A stretch of 64,000 nucleotides of DNA from DASSUW01 sp963730535 (GTDB taxonomy: Bacteria; Actinomycetota; Thermoleophilia; Solirubrobacterales; Solirubrobacteraceae), in the NCBI GenBank assembly GCA_963730535.1, contig CAVSRU010000003.1, positions 124,001-188,000 on the forward strand, in the 5' to 3' direction. Below the pieces are notes generated by a model. The model ran no database searches. It was not told the DNA's origin and was given only the letters and a program-made list of their open reading frames with translations. The position numbers and the translations under genes were made by a program. This document shows, in pieces, positions 16,674 through 25,286 of this stretch (position 1 is the stretch's first letter; every line of letters begins with the position of its first letter).

Positions 16674-18564
16674 GGCGGCCGGCTCCTTCTCCGAGCGCAC
16701 GGCGTTGGTCCGCCGGCTCAAGACGCCGCTGCGTGAGTTCCTGCGGACCGAGACGGGCGGGGCCGCGGTCCTGCTTGCGGGCGCCGTCGCCGCGCTGATC
16801 TGGGTGAACGTGGACGCATCGTCCTACGAGGGGCTCTGGGAGACCGAGCTGTCGCTCAGGCTCGCGGACGAGGGGATCCAGCTGGCGCTGCGGGAGTGGG
16901 TGAACAGCGGCCTGATGACGTTCTTCTTCTTCGTCGTCGGCCTCGAGGCGCGGCGCGAGTTCGACCTCGGTGAGCTGCGCGAGCGGCGGCGCCTGGCGCT
17001 GCCCATGCTCGCCGCGATCGGCGGGATGGGCGCCGCGGTCGCGATCTACCTGGCGTTCAACCTGGGCAGCTCGTCCGCGCACGGCTGGGGGATCGCGATG
17101 TCCACCGACACCGCGCTGGCGCTCGGATTGCTCTCGCTCGTGGGGCGCCGCGTGCCGGACCGCCTGCGGGCGTTCATTCTCACGGTGGTCGTGGTCGACG
17201 ACCTCCTCGCGCTCGTGGTGATCGCGACCGCGTACACCGAAGCTCTCGAGCTCACCGCGCTGCTCTGGGCCGTCGGCTTCTTCACGGCGGTGGTCGTCGC
17301 CCGCGCGCTCCGCATCCGCCGCGGGCCGGTGTACTTCGTGCTCGGGGCCGCCGCCTGGGTCGCGCTGCTCGATTCCGGTGTCGAGCCGGTGGTCGTGGGG
17401 CTGGCGATGGGCCTGCTGGTGTGGGCCTACCCGGTCCCCCGGTCGGAGCTCGAGCGCGCCGGCGAGCGCTTCCGCGAGTTCCGCGAGCAGCCCACGCCGG
17501 AGCTCGAGCGCTCGGCGCGCGAGAGCCTCAGGACGGCGATCACGCCGAACGAGCGGTTCCTGGCCCTCTATCACCCGTGGACGAGCTACGTGATCGTCCC
17601 CCTGTTCGCGTTCGCCAACGCGGGGATCGCCATCGACGGCGGCCTCCTCGAGCGCGCGGCCGGCTCGCCGGTGACGCTCGGCATCCTGCTCGGCTACGTG
17701 GTCGGCAAGCCGCTGGGAGTCGTCGGCGTGTCGCTGCTCGTGACGCGGCTCTCGCGCCGGCGGCTGCGGCCCCCGGTCGGCTGGGCGGCCCTCCTGGGCG
17801 CCGGGACGATCGCCGGCGTCGGGTTCACCGTCTCGCTGCTGGTGGCGACACTGGCTTTCGACGGCGCGCGCCTGGAGGAGGCGAAAATCGGAATCCTCGG
17901 CGCTGCCGCAGGCGCGTCGGCCCTGACGTGGCTCGTGTTCCGAGCCACGGCGCTGCTCTCATGGCAGCGGCGGATCGCGGCGCTGCTCGGCGGCGAGGAG
18001 CCACTGGTCGATCTCGCCTACGACGTCGACCCCGAACGGGATCACGTCCGTGGGCCGATCGACGCACCCGTCACCGTCGTCGAGTACGGCGACTTCGAGT
18101 GCCCGTACTGCGGCAAGGCGGAGCCCCAGGTGCGCGCGCTGCTGCGCGACTTCGCCGACGTGCGCTATGTCTGGCGGCACCTGCCGCTGTCCGACGTGCA
18201 CCCGAACGCCCAGCTCGCGGCCGAGGCCTCGGAGGCCGCCGCCGCCCAGGACGCGTTCTGGCCGATGCACGACCTGCTCCTCGACCACCAGGACGCGCTC
18301 CAGCCCGCGGACCTCGTGCGCTACGCCGAGCAGCTCGGGCTCGACGTCGCCCGCTTCACGGACCACCTGCGCAAGCGCGGGGCTGCCCAGCGCATCGCCG
18401 ACGACGTCGAAGGCGCCGACCTCAGCGGCGTCACCGGCACCCCCACCTTCTTCGTCAACGGGCGCCGCCACTACGGCGCGTACGACATCGCCACACTCTC
18501 GGCCGCCGTACGCCAGGCCGGCGCGCGGGCCAGGCTGGCCTCCGAAACGACCGATAGCGCCTGA
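16666..18564 (+). CDS. nhaA: NhaA-type Na+/H+ antiporter fused to a DsbA-like thioredoxin domain
   Basis: 632 residues; the most upstream start is TTG 16666, and the family begins within the next 20 residues. Residues to about 440 are an NhaA antiporter with the ion-binding Asp pair in VVVVDDLLALVVI and the MSTDTALALG helix break. After a linker (EPLVDLAYDVDPERDHVRGP) comes a thioredoxin-fold domain with a redox CPYC site (YGDFECPYCGKAEPQ) and the cis-Pro loop TGTPTFFVNG. The antiporter swaps Na+ for H+. The tail suggests thiol redox control or an oxidoreductase role. This fusion is known in actinobacteria. Confidence 0.95.
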   Translation: MARAAGSFSERTALVRRLKTPLREFLRTETGGAAVLLAGAVAALIWVNVDASSYEGLWETELSLRLADEGIQLALREWVNSGLMTFFFFVVGLEARREFDLGELRERRRLALPMLAAIGGMGAAVAIYLAFNLGSSSAHGWGIAMSTDTALALGLLSLVGRRVPDRLRAFILTVVVVDDLLALVVIATAYTEALELTALLWAVGFFTAVVVARALRIRRGPVYFVLGAAAWVALLDSGVEPVVVGLAMGLLVWAYPVPRSELERAGERFREFREQPTPELERSARESLRTAITPNERFLALYHPWTSYVIVPLFAFANAGIAIDGGLLERAAGSPVTLGILLGYVVGKPLGVVGVSLLVTRLSRRRLRPPVGWAALLGAGTIAGVGFTVSLLVATLAFDGARLEEAKIGILGAAAGASALTWLVFRATALLSWQRRIAALLGGEEPLVDLAYDVDPERDHVRGPIDAPVTVVEYGDFECPYCGKAEPQVRALLRDFADVRYVWRHLPLSDVHPNAQLAAEASEAAAAQDAFWPMHDLLLDHQDALQPADLVRYAEQLGLDVARFTDHLRKRGAAQRIADDVEGADLSGVTGTPTFFVNGRRHYGAYDIATLSAAVRQAGARARLASETTDSA

Positions 18565-18580
18565 CGCGACGACCAGCCGC

Positions 18581-19158
18581 TCAGCAGCCTCGCGGCCGTT
18601 GTGCGGGCGCTGCGTCGAAGATGTCGATCGCGAGCGCTCCCACGACAGTCTGCAGCCAGGCGCGGGCATCGGGGTCGGCATGCTCGGCGCGTCGCCGGGC
18701 GTATCGCGTGACGTCGTCCCGTGACCCGGTGATGAGGAGCGGTCCGGTGATGGCGTAGCGTCCATCTTCGAGGGCGACCAACGATCCGGGCCGATCGCGG
18801 CGGACGCGCAGGCGAGCGACGACGGACCGATCGAGGACGCGCTCGGGGGCGTCGAGGTCGCCGGTGACTGCCTCATCGGCGAAGGGACGGACCGTGAAGA
18901 TCGGCGACGATCCGCGGAGCTTGCGGCGGGGTCGGGGCGGCGCTCCGATCGGGCCGTGGCGCCATCGCTCCTGGAGTGCGACCTGCCGCCCTGGCCCCCG
19001 GTCTCGGCCGGCTCGGCGAGCGGGTCGTGATAGATCTCACGCAGGTCCCAGCCGCACGCCGAGCACTCCAAGCTTCCCTCGGGCGCCAGGACGCCGCACC
19101 GCGAGCACTTCGTCTCATGCGGCGGTTCCTTGTGCAGCAGCCGTTGCAGCAATCCCAT
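18581..19158 (-). pseudogene. Zinc-ribbon protein gene interrupted by a frameshift
   Basis: Two frames each look coding. From ATG 19158 (ribosome site GAGGTGG) comes a CxxC-x10-CxxC zinc ribbon (KCSRCGVLAPEG, ECSACGWDL), then EIYHDPLAEP. From about 18990 onward the coding signal moves to another frame (SSPIFTVRPFADEA to YAITGPLLITGSRDD, ending RPRGC, stop 18581). One base seems missing between them, in a G-rich run near 18990. Either the sequence has an error here or the gene is broken. The intact product would be about 190 residues, function unknown. Confidence 0.55.
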
Positions 19159-19223
19159 CACGCCACCTCACGATCGGCGTTGGATCCAGCATCCCGAACC
19201 TAGTCGCGGTCCTCGCAGCCGCA

Positions 19224-19241
19224 ATGGGGAGCACTCCCCAT
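19224..19241. promoter_or_regulatory. Inverted repeat upstream of cupin gene
   Basis: ATGGGGAG-CA-CTCCCCAT, a perfect 8-bp inverted repeat about 90 bp before the cupin start at 19334. It has no run of T after it, so it is more likely an operator than a terminator. The binding regulator is unknown. Confidence 0.4.
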
Positions 19242-19333
19242 CCCCGCGGGCCCGCGTCGCGTCGTCAGGGCGCCATCCGCGCCATTCGGCAAGGATTGGG
19301 CCACCAGGCATTCGCGAGCACGGAAGGACGCCG

Positions 19334-19744
19334 ATGACCACCAAACGGGCTGATGGGTATTCGATCGCGGGCCGCGAGGACGCGCTCGACTTCATGACGG
19401 GATACCCCGAGTACGGGGAGCAGCGGTGGTACACGAACGCGGTGGAGGCCGAGCAGGTCTCGTTCAGCTGGCGCCGGATGCTGCCGGGCACCGGTGGGCG
19501 GGGCAGCTACGGGCATCGTCACCCGGGTCACGAGGAGCTGTATTTCGTGATCTCGGGCGTGGTCACGTTCAAGATCGGCGACGACGTCTTCGAGGCCGGG
19601 CCGCAGACTGCGATCCGGATCGACGGCGAAGCATTCCGGTCGGTCCACAACGACACCGACGGCGAGGCCGAGGTGCTCATCTTCTCGACCCGGCTCGATG
19701 AGCCCCAAACCGAAAAGCAGGATCGCTTCTGGCCCTCGGCGTAG
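19334..19744 (+). CDS. Cupin-domain protein
   Basis: 136 residues from ATG 19334, with a GGAAGGA site upstream. A single cupin barrel: metal-ligand motif 1 (GYGHRHPGHEELYFVISG-like block, with several His and a Glu) and a second half (GPQTAIRIDGEAFRSVHND). It could bind a metal and act as an isomerase, dioxygenase or sugar-binding protein; the sequence does not say which. Two more small cupins and a MerR regulator follow within 2.5 kb. Confidence 0.88.
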   Translation: MTTKRADGYSIAGREDALDFMTGYPEYGEQRWYTNAVEAEQVSFSWRRMLPGTGGRGSYGHRHPGHEELYFVISGVVTFKIGDDVFEAGPQTAIRIDGEAFRSVHNDTDGEAEVLIFSTRLDEPQTEKQDRFWPSA

Positions 19745-19754
19745 ACACGGCTGA

Positions 19755-20372
19755 CTACTTGCCGGACCGCGATGGGCGCAGTCCGGCGTCGTCGAGCGCG
19801 GCGGCAACGAGTCCGTCGTAGCGGCCGCTCTCGAGGTCGGCGAGCGGGTCGCGCGTGTAGCGAACGAGGCGCTCGTACGGGAGGCCGTAGGCGGCGCGCA
19901 TCGCGAGCGTGCGCTCGCGGTCTGGCGTCAGCGAGGGACCGATCGCCCGCGCGGCGGCGGTCAACCGCCTCACCGTCGCGATCCGGCCCGGCAGGTAACG
20001 CGACAGCACGGCGGCCGCCGGCAGCAGGAAGAAGAGCGCCCCGAGCACGTTGGCCAGGTAGTTCACAGCGTCCACGCCCTCGCGGCCCGCCTGCGCGATC
20101 TCGCCGCCGGCGCCCTCGCCGGCGTCCTGCAGCGCTCCGGCCAGCGGCTCACCGACTACGGGCACGCCGCTGACCGCCTCGCCGGCTGACTCGAAGCCGC
20201 GCTGGATCGCGCCGCCGGCGTCAGTGACACCCCGCGGAACGCTCGCGATCTCCGCGACCGCGTCGTGGACCCTCAATCCCAGCCAAGCAAGGAGCACGAG
20301 CAGCAGGACCACGAGGAGATCGCTGAGAATCGTGGCGGTTCGGGAGGCGGGTATGTCGGAGTAGAAGCGCAT
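19755..20372 (-). CDS. Hypothetical membrane protein with two transmembrane segments
   Basis: 205 residues from ATG 20372; the TTG one codon earlier is less likely. The N-terminal helix at about 17-38 (LSDLLVVLLLVLLAWLGLRV) is followed by a Gly/Ala-rich region of about 75 residues (GAIQRGFESAGEAVSGVPVV, LAGALQDAGEGAGGEIAQA), a second helix (YLANVLGALFFLLPAAAVL) and a cytoplasmic tail of about 75 residues. Not recognised. It lies convergent to the first cupin gene. Confidence 0.75.
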   Translation of the reverse strand: MRFYSDIPASRTATILSDLLVVLLLVLLAWLGLRVHDAVAEIASVPRGVTDAGGAIQRGFESAGEAVSGVPVVGEPLAGALQDAGEGAGGEIAQAGREGVDAVNYLANVLGALFFLLPAAAVLSRYLPGRIATVRRLTAAARAIGPSLTPDRERTLAMRAAYGLPYERLVRYTRDPLADLESGRYDGLVAAALDDAGLRPSRSGK

Positions 20373-20399
20373 CAAACGCCTTCTACCCCGGGCCGCCGT

Positions 20400-20786
20400 T
20401 TATGAGGACGGTGACCCCAGCGCCTCCATGTTCTTCGTGACGACCTCCATGGTCCGGCCGAGCTCCTCCGTGGGGCTGAACTCGACCACCTCGGTGCCGG
20501 CGTAGAGGACAGGCGTGTGGCCCGGGCCGACGTAGTACGCGTCGCCGCCCTCGAACACCTCCTCGCTGTCACCCGATCGGAACGCGAGCTTCCCCTTGAT
20601 CACGTAGCCCATGTGCTCGCACTGGCACTCGTCGTTGGGAAGCCCTTTGAACAAGGGGGCCAGGTCGGCGTCCGCGGTGTAGGACTCGAAGCCGACCGTC
20701 CAGCCGTCTGCGAAGTGCTCGAAGTGGCCTTCGTAGCCCTCGAGCGTCTCGTGCTCGGAAGCCGTCACCTTCGATGCCTTCGGCAT
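20400..20786 (-). CDS. Small cupin-domain protein
   Basis: 128 residues from ATG 20786, with AGGAGG directly upstream; the longer frame to 20846 runs through the promoter and is rejected. The cupin fold is indicated by CQCEHMGYVIKGKLAFRSG and GGDAYYVGPGHTPVLYAG. It is divergent from the MerR regulator with a MerR-type operator between them, so it is the likely target of that regulator. Biochemical role unknown. The CxC before EHMG could add a metal or redox ligand. Confidence 0.87.
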   Translation of the reverse strand: MPKASKVTASEHETLEGYEGHFEHFADGWTVGFESYTADADLAPLFKGLPNDECQCEHMGYVIKGKLAFRSGDSEEVFEGGDAYYVGPGHTPVLYAGTEVVEFSPTEELGRTMEVVTKNMEALGSPSS

Positions 20787-20829
20787 TGTCCACCTCCTGT
20801 TCGGTTCGCGGTCGCGGATTACCATTGCG

Positions 20830-20847
20830 CTTGAACCGCAGTTCAAG
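20830..20847. promoter_or_regulatory. MerR-type operator between cupin and merR-like gene
   Basis: CTTGAAC-CGCA-GTTCAAG, a perfect 7-bp inverted repeat. On the minus strand it directly follows a TTGACT -35-like box and sits in a spacer of about 19 bp before AATGGT. The long spacer filled by a palindrome is the hallmark of promoters twisted open by MerR-family activators. It should control the cupin at 20400-20786. Confidence 0.65.
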
Positions 20848-20865
20848 TCAAGGGCCAGAACAGAG

Positions 20866-21330
20866 ATGGATGGGTTCCCGGAGCTGACGATCGGCGAGGT
20901 CGCGCGGCGCGCGGGCGTGGCGACGTCCTCGATCCGCTACTACGAGCGGATCGGCCTGCTTCCCAAGCCCGACCGCGCGGGGGGCCAGCGGCGCTACGAC
21001 GCCGAGGTGCTGGGGAAGCTGGGGTTCATCGGCGTCGCCCAGAGCGCCGGCTTCAAGCTCCGCGAGATCAAAGAGCTGATCGACGGGGCGGACGGCCTCG
21101 GCGCGCCGATGCGCTCGCTCTCCAGCCAGAAGCTCGGCGAGGTCGAGGCGCTCCTCGAGCGCACGAAGGCGATGAAGGGCTGGCTCGAGGTCGCGCAGCA
21201 GTGCGGCTGTGCGACTCCTGCGGAGTGCGCCCTCTTCCCGGCGCCCGGCGAGGAACAGGTCGGCGCCGACCTGGCGCTCCGAGTCATCCAGGTCGACGGC
21301 AAGGACTGTCGCCGGCCGCCAGCGGGCTGA
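20866..21330 (+). CDS. MerR-family transcriptional regulator
   Basis: 154 residues. Winged helix at about 7-70 (LTIGEVARRAGVATSSIRYY, ERIGLLPKPDRAGGQRRYD) followed by the dimerisation coiled coil. The C-terminal tail has a Cys cluster (CGCATPAECALF and a late DC), placed where metal- or redox-sensing MerR proteins bind their ligand. It is divergent from a cupin gene across a typical palindromic operator. A second cupin lies downstream. The inducer is not known. Confidence 0.92.
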   Translation: MDGFPELTIGEVARRAGVATSSIRYYERIGLLPKPDRAGGQRRYDAEVLGKLGFIGVAQSAGFKLREIKELIDGADGLGAPMRSLSSQKLGEVEALLERTKAMKGWLEVAQQCGCATPAECALFPAPGEEQVGADLALRVIQVDGKDCRRPPAG

Positions 21331-21403
21331 ATCGCACCGGCGCTTGCATTTCGACCCTCGAGAGCGCGACGATCCCACCGTCGATCGAGTAGAGGAGACT
21401 GCC

Positions 21404-21766
21404 GTGGCCGGTGTGGAGACACGCGACTTCGATTCGCCTGACGAGACGCGGACGCCCGACAAGACGCAGGTGGATGTGGTGCGCTTCGGCGGGACGACCG
21501 CCGCGCGGTTCGCGTTCGAGCCGGGGTGGCGGTGGTCGGAATGCATCAAGCCCGTCGCCGGAACCGAGAGCTGCCAGGCTCGCCACGTCGGCGTCGCCCA
21601 CTCGGGCCGGATAGCCGTCAAGCACGAGGACGGCACCGAGGTCGAGATCGGCGCGGGTGACGCGTACGTCATCGAGCCCGGCCACGACGCGTGGGTCGTC
21701 GGCGACGAGCGGTTCGTAGGGTTCGAGTTCGAGGAGCGAGCCGCGGAGGAATACGCCAAGGGCTGA
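21404..21766 (+). CDS. Cupin-domain protein
   Basis: 120 residues from GTG 21404, with an AGAGGAG site about 10 nt upstream; the open frame extends further back but is not conserved-looking. Single cupin barrel (RFAFEPGWRWSECIKPVAG, HVGVAHSGRIAVKHEDG, then GDAYVIEPGHDAWVVGDE). It lies 73 bp after the MerR-like gene on the same strand and is probably co-transcribed. The third small cupin of this neighbourhood. Function not assigned. Confidence 0.87.
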   Translation: MAGVETRDFDSPDETRTPDKTQVDVVRFGGTTAARFAFEPGWRWSECIKPVAGTESCQARHVGVAHSGRIAVKHEDGTEVEIGAGDAYVIEPGHDAWVVGDERFVGFEFEERAAEEYAKG

Positions 21767-21777
21767 ACGGGCTTTCG

Positions 21778-24630
21778 CTAGCCGACGAGCAGCCCGAGGT
21801 CGCTCGCGCGGTGCGCCGCTTCCAGCCGAGATCGACAGTCGAGCTTGCGCAGGATGTTGCGCACGTGCATGTCGACGGTGCGCGGGCTCAGGAAGAGGTC
21901 GTGGGCGATCTCGCGGTTCGTGCGCCCTACCGAGAGGAGGCGCAGGACTTCGAGCTCGCGGCGCGACAGGCCGGCGCCGTCCACGTGCGCCGCCGCGCGT
22001 GCACCGAGCCGGCGGCTCACCGACTCGCCCATCCCCGATACCTCGCGTGCGGCATCGGCTGCCAGCGGGCGCGCGCCGATCCTCCGCGCGAGTCGATAGG
22101 CGCCGGTCAGGCGCTCGAGCGCGAGCTCGCGATCTCCCGCCGCCGCGAGCGCAGCGCCGGCGCGTAGCTCGATCTGCGCCCGCTCGAACGGCATGTCGAG
22201 GTCGGCGTGCAGCTCGAACGCGCGGGTGATCTGCTCTGCGGCCGTGCCGGCGTCGCCGTCGAGCAGCGCGCTCTCGCCGATCGCGCAGCCCAGCGCGGCG
22301 AGCGCGTCCGCATGGCCGGTCTGTGACGCGATCCGGCTCAGCGCCTGGGTGCACTCGTGCACGCCATTCGGATCGTCGCGGCTCGCGTACCAGGAGGCGC
22401 CCCACCGCAGGCCGGCGATCGCGTAGTGGCGGTCGTCGGACTCCTGCCACAGCGACAGCAGCGAGCGGCAGTGCTCGCGCGCCTCCTCGTCTGCGCCCTC
22501 GGCGGCGGCGACGCGGGCGAGGGCGGCCGTCGAGTCGATCGTCATGTTGTAGTGACGGGCCTGTGATGCGGCGCTCCGGCACGACGTCAGCATTCGCCGC
22601 GCGGAGCTGACGCGTCCCTCGTAGGCGTGGATGGCGCCCAACAACCCCTCGGCCACCCATACGGCGGTGCCGCTCGCCACCAGCTCCCGGCACATCTGTG
22701 CCGCGCGTCGCCACTCGCCCCGCTCCCGCAGGACGTACGCGAGGCACGTGACGCACGCCACCTCGACGCCGGCGTCGCCGGTAGCCGCGCACAGTTCGAG
22801 TGCCGTCTCGAGCGCTTCCTCGGCCTCCCGGAAGTCCGCGGCGTCGTAGAGCGCCACGCTCAATCGCTGGTAGAGGTCGGCCGCCACGACGGTCATGTCG
22901 TGATCGAGCGCGACCGCCAGGGCGCCCCGCACGGTCTTCACTCCTTCGGCGTGGTCGCCGCGCTTGGCCCGGGCCATGCCCTCGAGGCCGAGTGCTCGGA
23001 GCCGCAGATCGAGGCGCTCGGCACGGTCGGCCTCCTGAATCGCGCGCTGCGCGAGCCCGATCGCCTCGCCATGCCGAGCGGCCATTCGGCGCTGGTTGGC
23101 CATCACGAGCAGCTCGACGGCGGCGCCGGCCGGATCGCCGTGGGCCGCGAACGCGTCGGCCGCCAGGCGCCTCGCAGCGAACGCCGGCTCGCGCTCGCCG
23201 CGCAGGTCGAGCACGCCGGCGAGCCGGCGCTGCGCATCGGCCCAGGCGAATCCCTCTCGCACCTCGGCAAGGGCGCGCCAGGCCCGCGCCGCCTCGGCCA
23301 GCTCGCCCGCCAGCTCGGCGCAGCGCGCGTAGCGCTCGAGCACCTCCGCGCGCTGGTCATCGTCGTCGGCCTCGGGCCACATCTCGAGCGCCTTGCGGCC
23401 CAGCTCGGCGGCGTCGCGGAACGCATGGACCGCCTCGCACTCGGCGGCGGCTCGCAGCAGCGCGACGCGTGCACGCGCGCTATCGCCCGCGCCGAGCCAG
23501 TGGGTCGCGATCTCGCGGCTCGGCGCGCCCGCAGCCTCGAGCGCCTCGGCGGTCGCGCGATGCAGCGAGCGCCGGCGCATCCAGGGGACGTCGGCATAGA
23601 GCGCCTCTCGTGCGAGCGCGTGGCGAAAGACGCCGGTACCGCCGGCCTGCTCGCGGACGAGGCCACGCTCCAGCAGCTCCCCGACCCCCTCGGCGCTCGA
23701 CAGCGACACGACGAGGTCGAGACCGAACGCATCACCGGCGACGGCGGCGGCCTCAGCCGCGCCGCGCCCGCCTTCCGACAGCTCGGACGCCGAGATGAGG
23801 ACGGCGTCGCGCACGGTCTCCGGCAGCGGGACCTCGCCGTGGCGCGAGAGCTGGAGCCCCTCGCGCCCGGTTTCGAGAGCCCCGCTCACGAGCAGCGCGC
23901 CGGCGAGCTCCTCGACGAAGAACGGCGTTCCCTCGGTGGCGTCGAGCACGACACGCACGAGCGAGGGTGCCGGCGGGCCGCCGACGACGGCAGCGAGCAG
24001 CTCGGCCACGTCGTCCGCCTCCAACGGTCCTAACGCCACCTCGTCGAGGCGACCGGCGCGGCGCAGCTCGTGCCGCAGACGTCGAACTCCGTGGTCGCGC
24101 GGCAAGCCGTCGGAGCGATACGCACCCAGCACAACCACCGACAGGTCGCCGAGCGGCTCGGCCAGCGCCGACAGCAGCTCCAGCGTCGCCTCGTCCGACC
24201 ACTGCAGGTCGTCGAGGACCATGAGCACGAGCTGGTCGCTCGCGAGCCGGGCGAGTGCACAGCGGATCGCCTCGAACAGCGTCGGCCGGTCTGTGGAGGC
24301 GGCCGGTACCGCCAGCTCGGGGAGGATCATCGCCAAGTGAGGGACGAGCGGCCCGCAGCCCGCCAGCGCGTCCGGATGCGAGCGCAGGTGCGAGCGCAGC
24401 GCCGCCGCCGCCGGGGCGTAAGGCGCGGTGCCGCTGTGCGTCGCGGCGCCTGAGATGACGAGCGCATCCGCCGACCGGCGAACGAGCTCGGCGATCAACC
24501 GGCTCTTGCCGATCCCCGCCTCGCCGCCCACGAGCACGACGCCACCGTCGCCACCCCGCGCCCGATCCACCCTGGCCACGAGCCGATCGAGCTCGGCAGA
24601 GCGTCCGACGAGGCTGCGGCGACCCGGCAT
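21778..24630 (-). CDS. LuxR-family regulator with AAA ATPase domain (LAL/MalT type)
   Basis: 950 residues. N-terminal NTPase with Walker A (GGEAGIGKSRL, about 36-46) and Walker B (VLMVLDDLQWSDEATLELL). The middle, about 350-870, is a long helical TPR-like region. The C-terminus is a GerE helix-turn-helix (LSRRELEVLRLLSVGRTNRE, SPRTVDMHVRNILRKL). Such proteins bind an inducer and ATP, then activate transcription. It is divergent from a DUF4242 gene, the likely target. A TAGACT box 6 nt before the ATG suggests a leaderless mRNA. Confidence 0.95.
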   Translation of the reverse strand: MPGRRSLVGRSAELDRLVARVDRARGGDGGVVLVGGEAGIGKSRLIAELVRRSADALVISGAATHSGTAPYAPAAAALRSHLRSHPDALAGCGPLVPHLAMILPELAVPAASTDRPTLFEAIRCALARLASDQLVLMVLDDLQWSDEATLELLSALAEPLGDLSVVVLGAYRSDGLPRDHGVRRLRHELRRAGRLDEVALGPLEADDVAELLAAVVGGPPAPSLVRVVLDATEGTPFFVEELAGALLVSGALETGREGLQLSRHGEVPLPETVRDAVLISASELSEGGRGAAEAAAVAGDAFGLDLVVSLSSAEGVGELLERGLVREQAGGTGVFRHALAREALYADVPWMRRRSLHRATAEALEAAGAPSREIATHWLGAGDSARARVALLRAAAECEAVHAFRDAAELGRKALEMWPEADDDDQRAEVLERYARCAELAGELAEAARAWRALAEVREGFAWADAQRRLAGVLDLRGEREPAFAARRLAADAFAAHGDPAGAAVELLVMANQRRMAARHGEAIGLAQRAIQEADRAERLDLRLRALGLEGMARAKRGDHAEGVKTVRGALAVALDHDMTVVAADLYQRLSVALYDAADFREAEEALETALELCAATGDAGVEVACVTCLAYVLRERGEWRRAAQMCRELVASGTAVWVAEGLLGAIHAYEGRVSSARRMLTSCRSAASQARHYNMTIDSTAALARVAAAEGADEEAREHCRSLLSLWQESDDRHYAIAGLRWGASWYASRDDPNGVHECTQALSRIASQTGHADALAALGCAIGESALLDGDAGTAAEQITRAFELHADLDMPFERAQIELRAGAALAAAGDRELALERLTGAYRLARRIGARPLAADAAREVSGMGESVSRRLGARAAAHVDGAGLSRRELEVLRLLSVGRTNREIAHDLFLSPRTVDMHVRNILRKLDCRSRLEAAHRASDLGLLVG

Positions 24631-24636
24631 GGCGCG

Positions 24637-24672
24637 AGTCTAAGTACGGCGCGCGACATCCGAAAGTACGGC
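24637..24672 (-). promoter_or_regulatory. Leaderless promoter and direct repeats of the LuxR/AAA gene
   Basis: On the minus strand, -10 box TAGACT (24642-24637), 6 nt, then ATG 24630. Two direct copies of GCCGTACTT (plus-strand AAGTACGGC at 24642-24650 and 24664-24672) are spaced 22 bp apart, two helix turns, and overlap the promoter. Candidate autoregulatory site. Confidence 0.5.
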
Positions 24673-24759
24673 AATCAGGCTGATTCGCGCCGCAGGGCCC
24701 GGATGTAGCTTCGCCTCGCAATCGATACGGGGCCCGCAGGCCCCGGGGAAGGAAAGGTC

Positions 24760-25053
24760 ATGAACCTCTACGTCATCGTCCGCCGCAACGGCTTCACCTC
24801 GGCTGAGGACCTGGAGGAGGCCGCCGCTCGCTCCACGCACGAGGGCGACAAGGACGGCTCCGGCGTGCGCTGGATCCGCTCCTACGTCCTCGCCGAGGAG
24901 AGTGGCGAGCTCGGCACGTTCTGCATCTACGAGGCCGACAGCCCGGAAGCGATTCACGCGCACGCCGGCGCTGCCGACCTGCCGGTCGACGAGATCGTCC
25001 CGGTCGCCGACACCGTCGTCGTGCGCCCCGACCCGGCGCCGGCCGTCGCCTAG
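24760..25053 (+). CDS. DUF4242 (nickel-binding SCO4226-like) family protein
   Basis: 97 residues with a GGAAAGG site before ATG 24760. The sequence (MNLYVIVRRNGF, SGVRWIRSYVLAEESGELGT, FCIYEADSPEAIHAHAGAAD) fits the small ferredoxin-like DUF4242 family, one member of which binds nickel. It lies divergent from the LuxR/AAA regulator; this pairing suggests that the regulator controls it. Exact function unknown. Confidence 0.82.
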   Translation: MNLYVIVRRNGFTSAEDLEEAAARSTHEGDKDGSGVRWIRSYVLAEESGELGTFCIYEADSPEAIHAHAGAADLPVDEIVPVADTVVVRPDPAPAVA

Positions 25054-25084
25054 GACCCGCCTCGCTCGCCCCCGCCGTCGTCGC

Positions 25085-25253
25085 GCTGCGCACGGCGGCG
25101 GCTGGGCGTCCTCGAACTTCGGCATTGAGGGAGGGCCCCGGGCGGTGAGTGTCGACTTGACGGCGATTATCGACGTCAAGTGAGCAACGACCGCCGTCGA
25201 CGACCTCGTCGGGGACACCGCTTCCTCACCTCCCTACCCAGCCGCCGTTGACG
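25085..25253. repeat. Dispersed palindromic element, copy 1 (R1)
   Basis: Convergent gap between two genes. The right end (25229-25253) is the inverted form of the box with core GGCTGGGTAGGGAGG. The left end (about 25092-25106) keeps only GGCGGCTGGG. The centre has an 8-bp stem, ACTTGACG (25155-25162) and CGTCAAGT (25174-25181), with an 11-nt loop. Two further copies are at 50136 and 63502. No reading frame of note. Confidence 0.5.
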
Positions 25254-25286
25254 TTCGGCGAGCGCGCACGAAGCCGCGGACCCTAG

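Noticed and set aside
20787..20846. Longer cupin start at 20846
   Set aside because: It would place the MerR operator and promoter inside the coding region; ATG 20786 has a proper AGGAGG.
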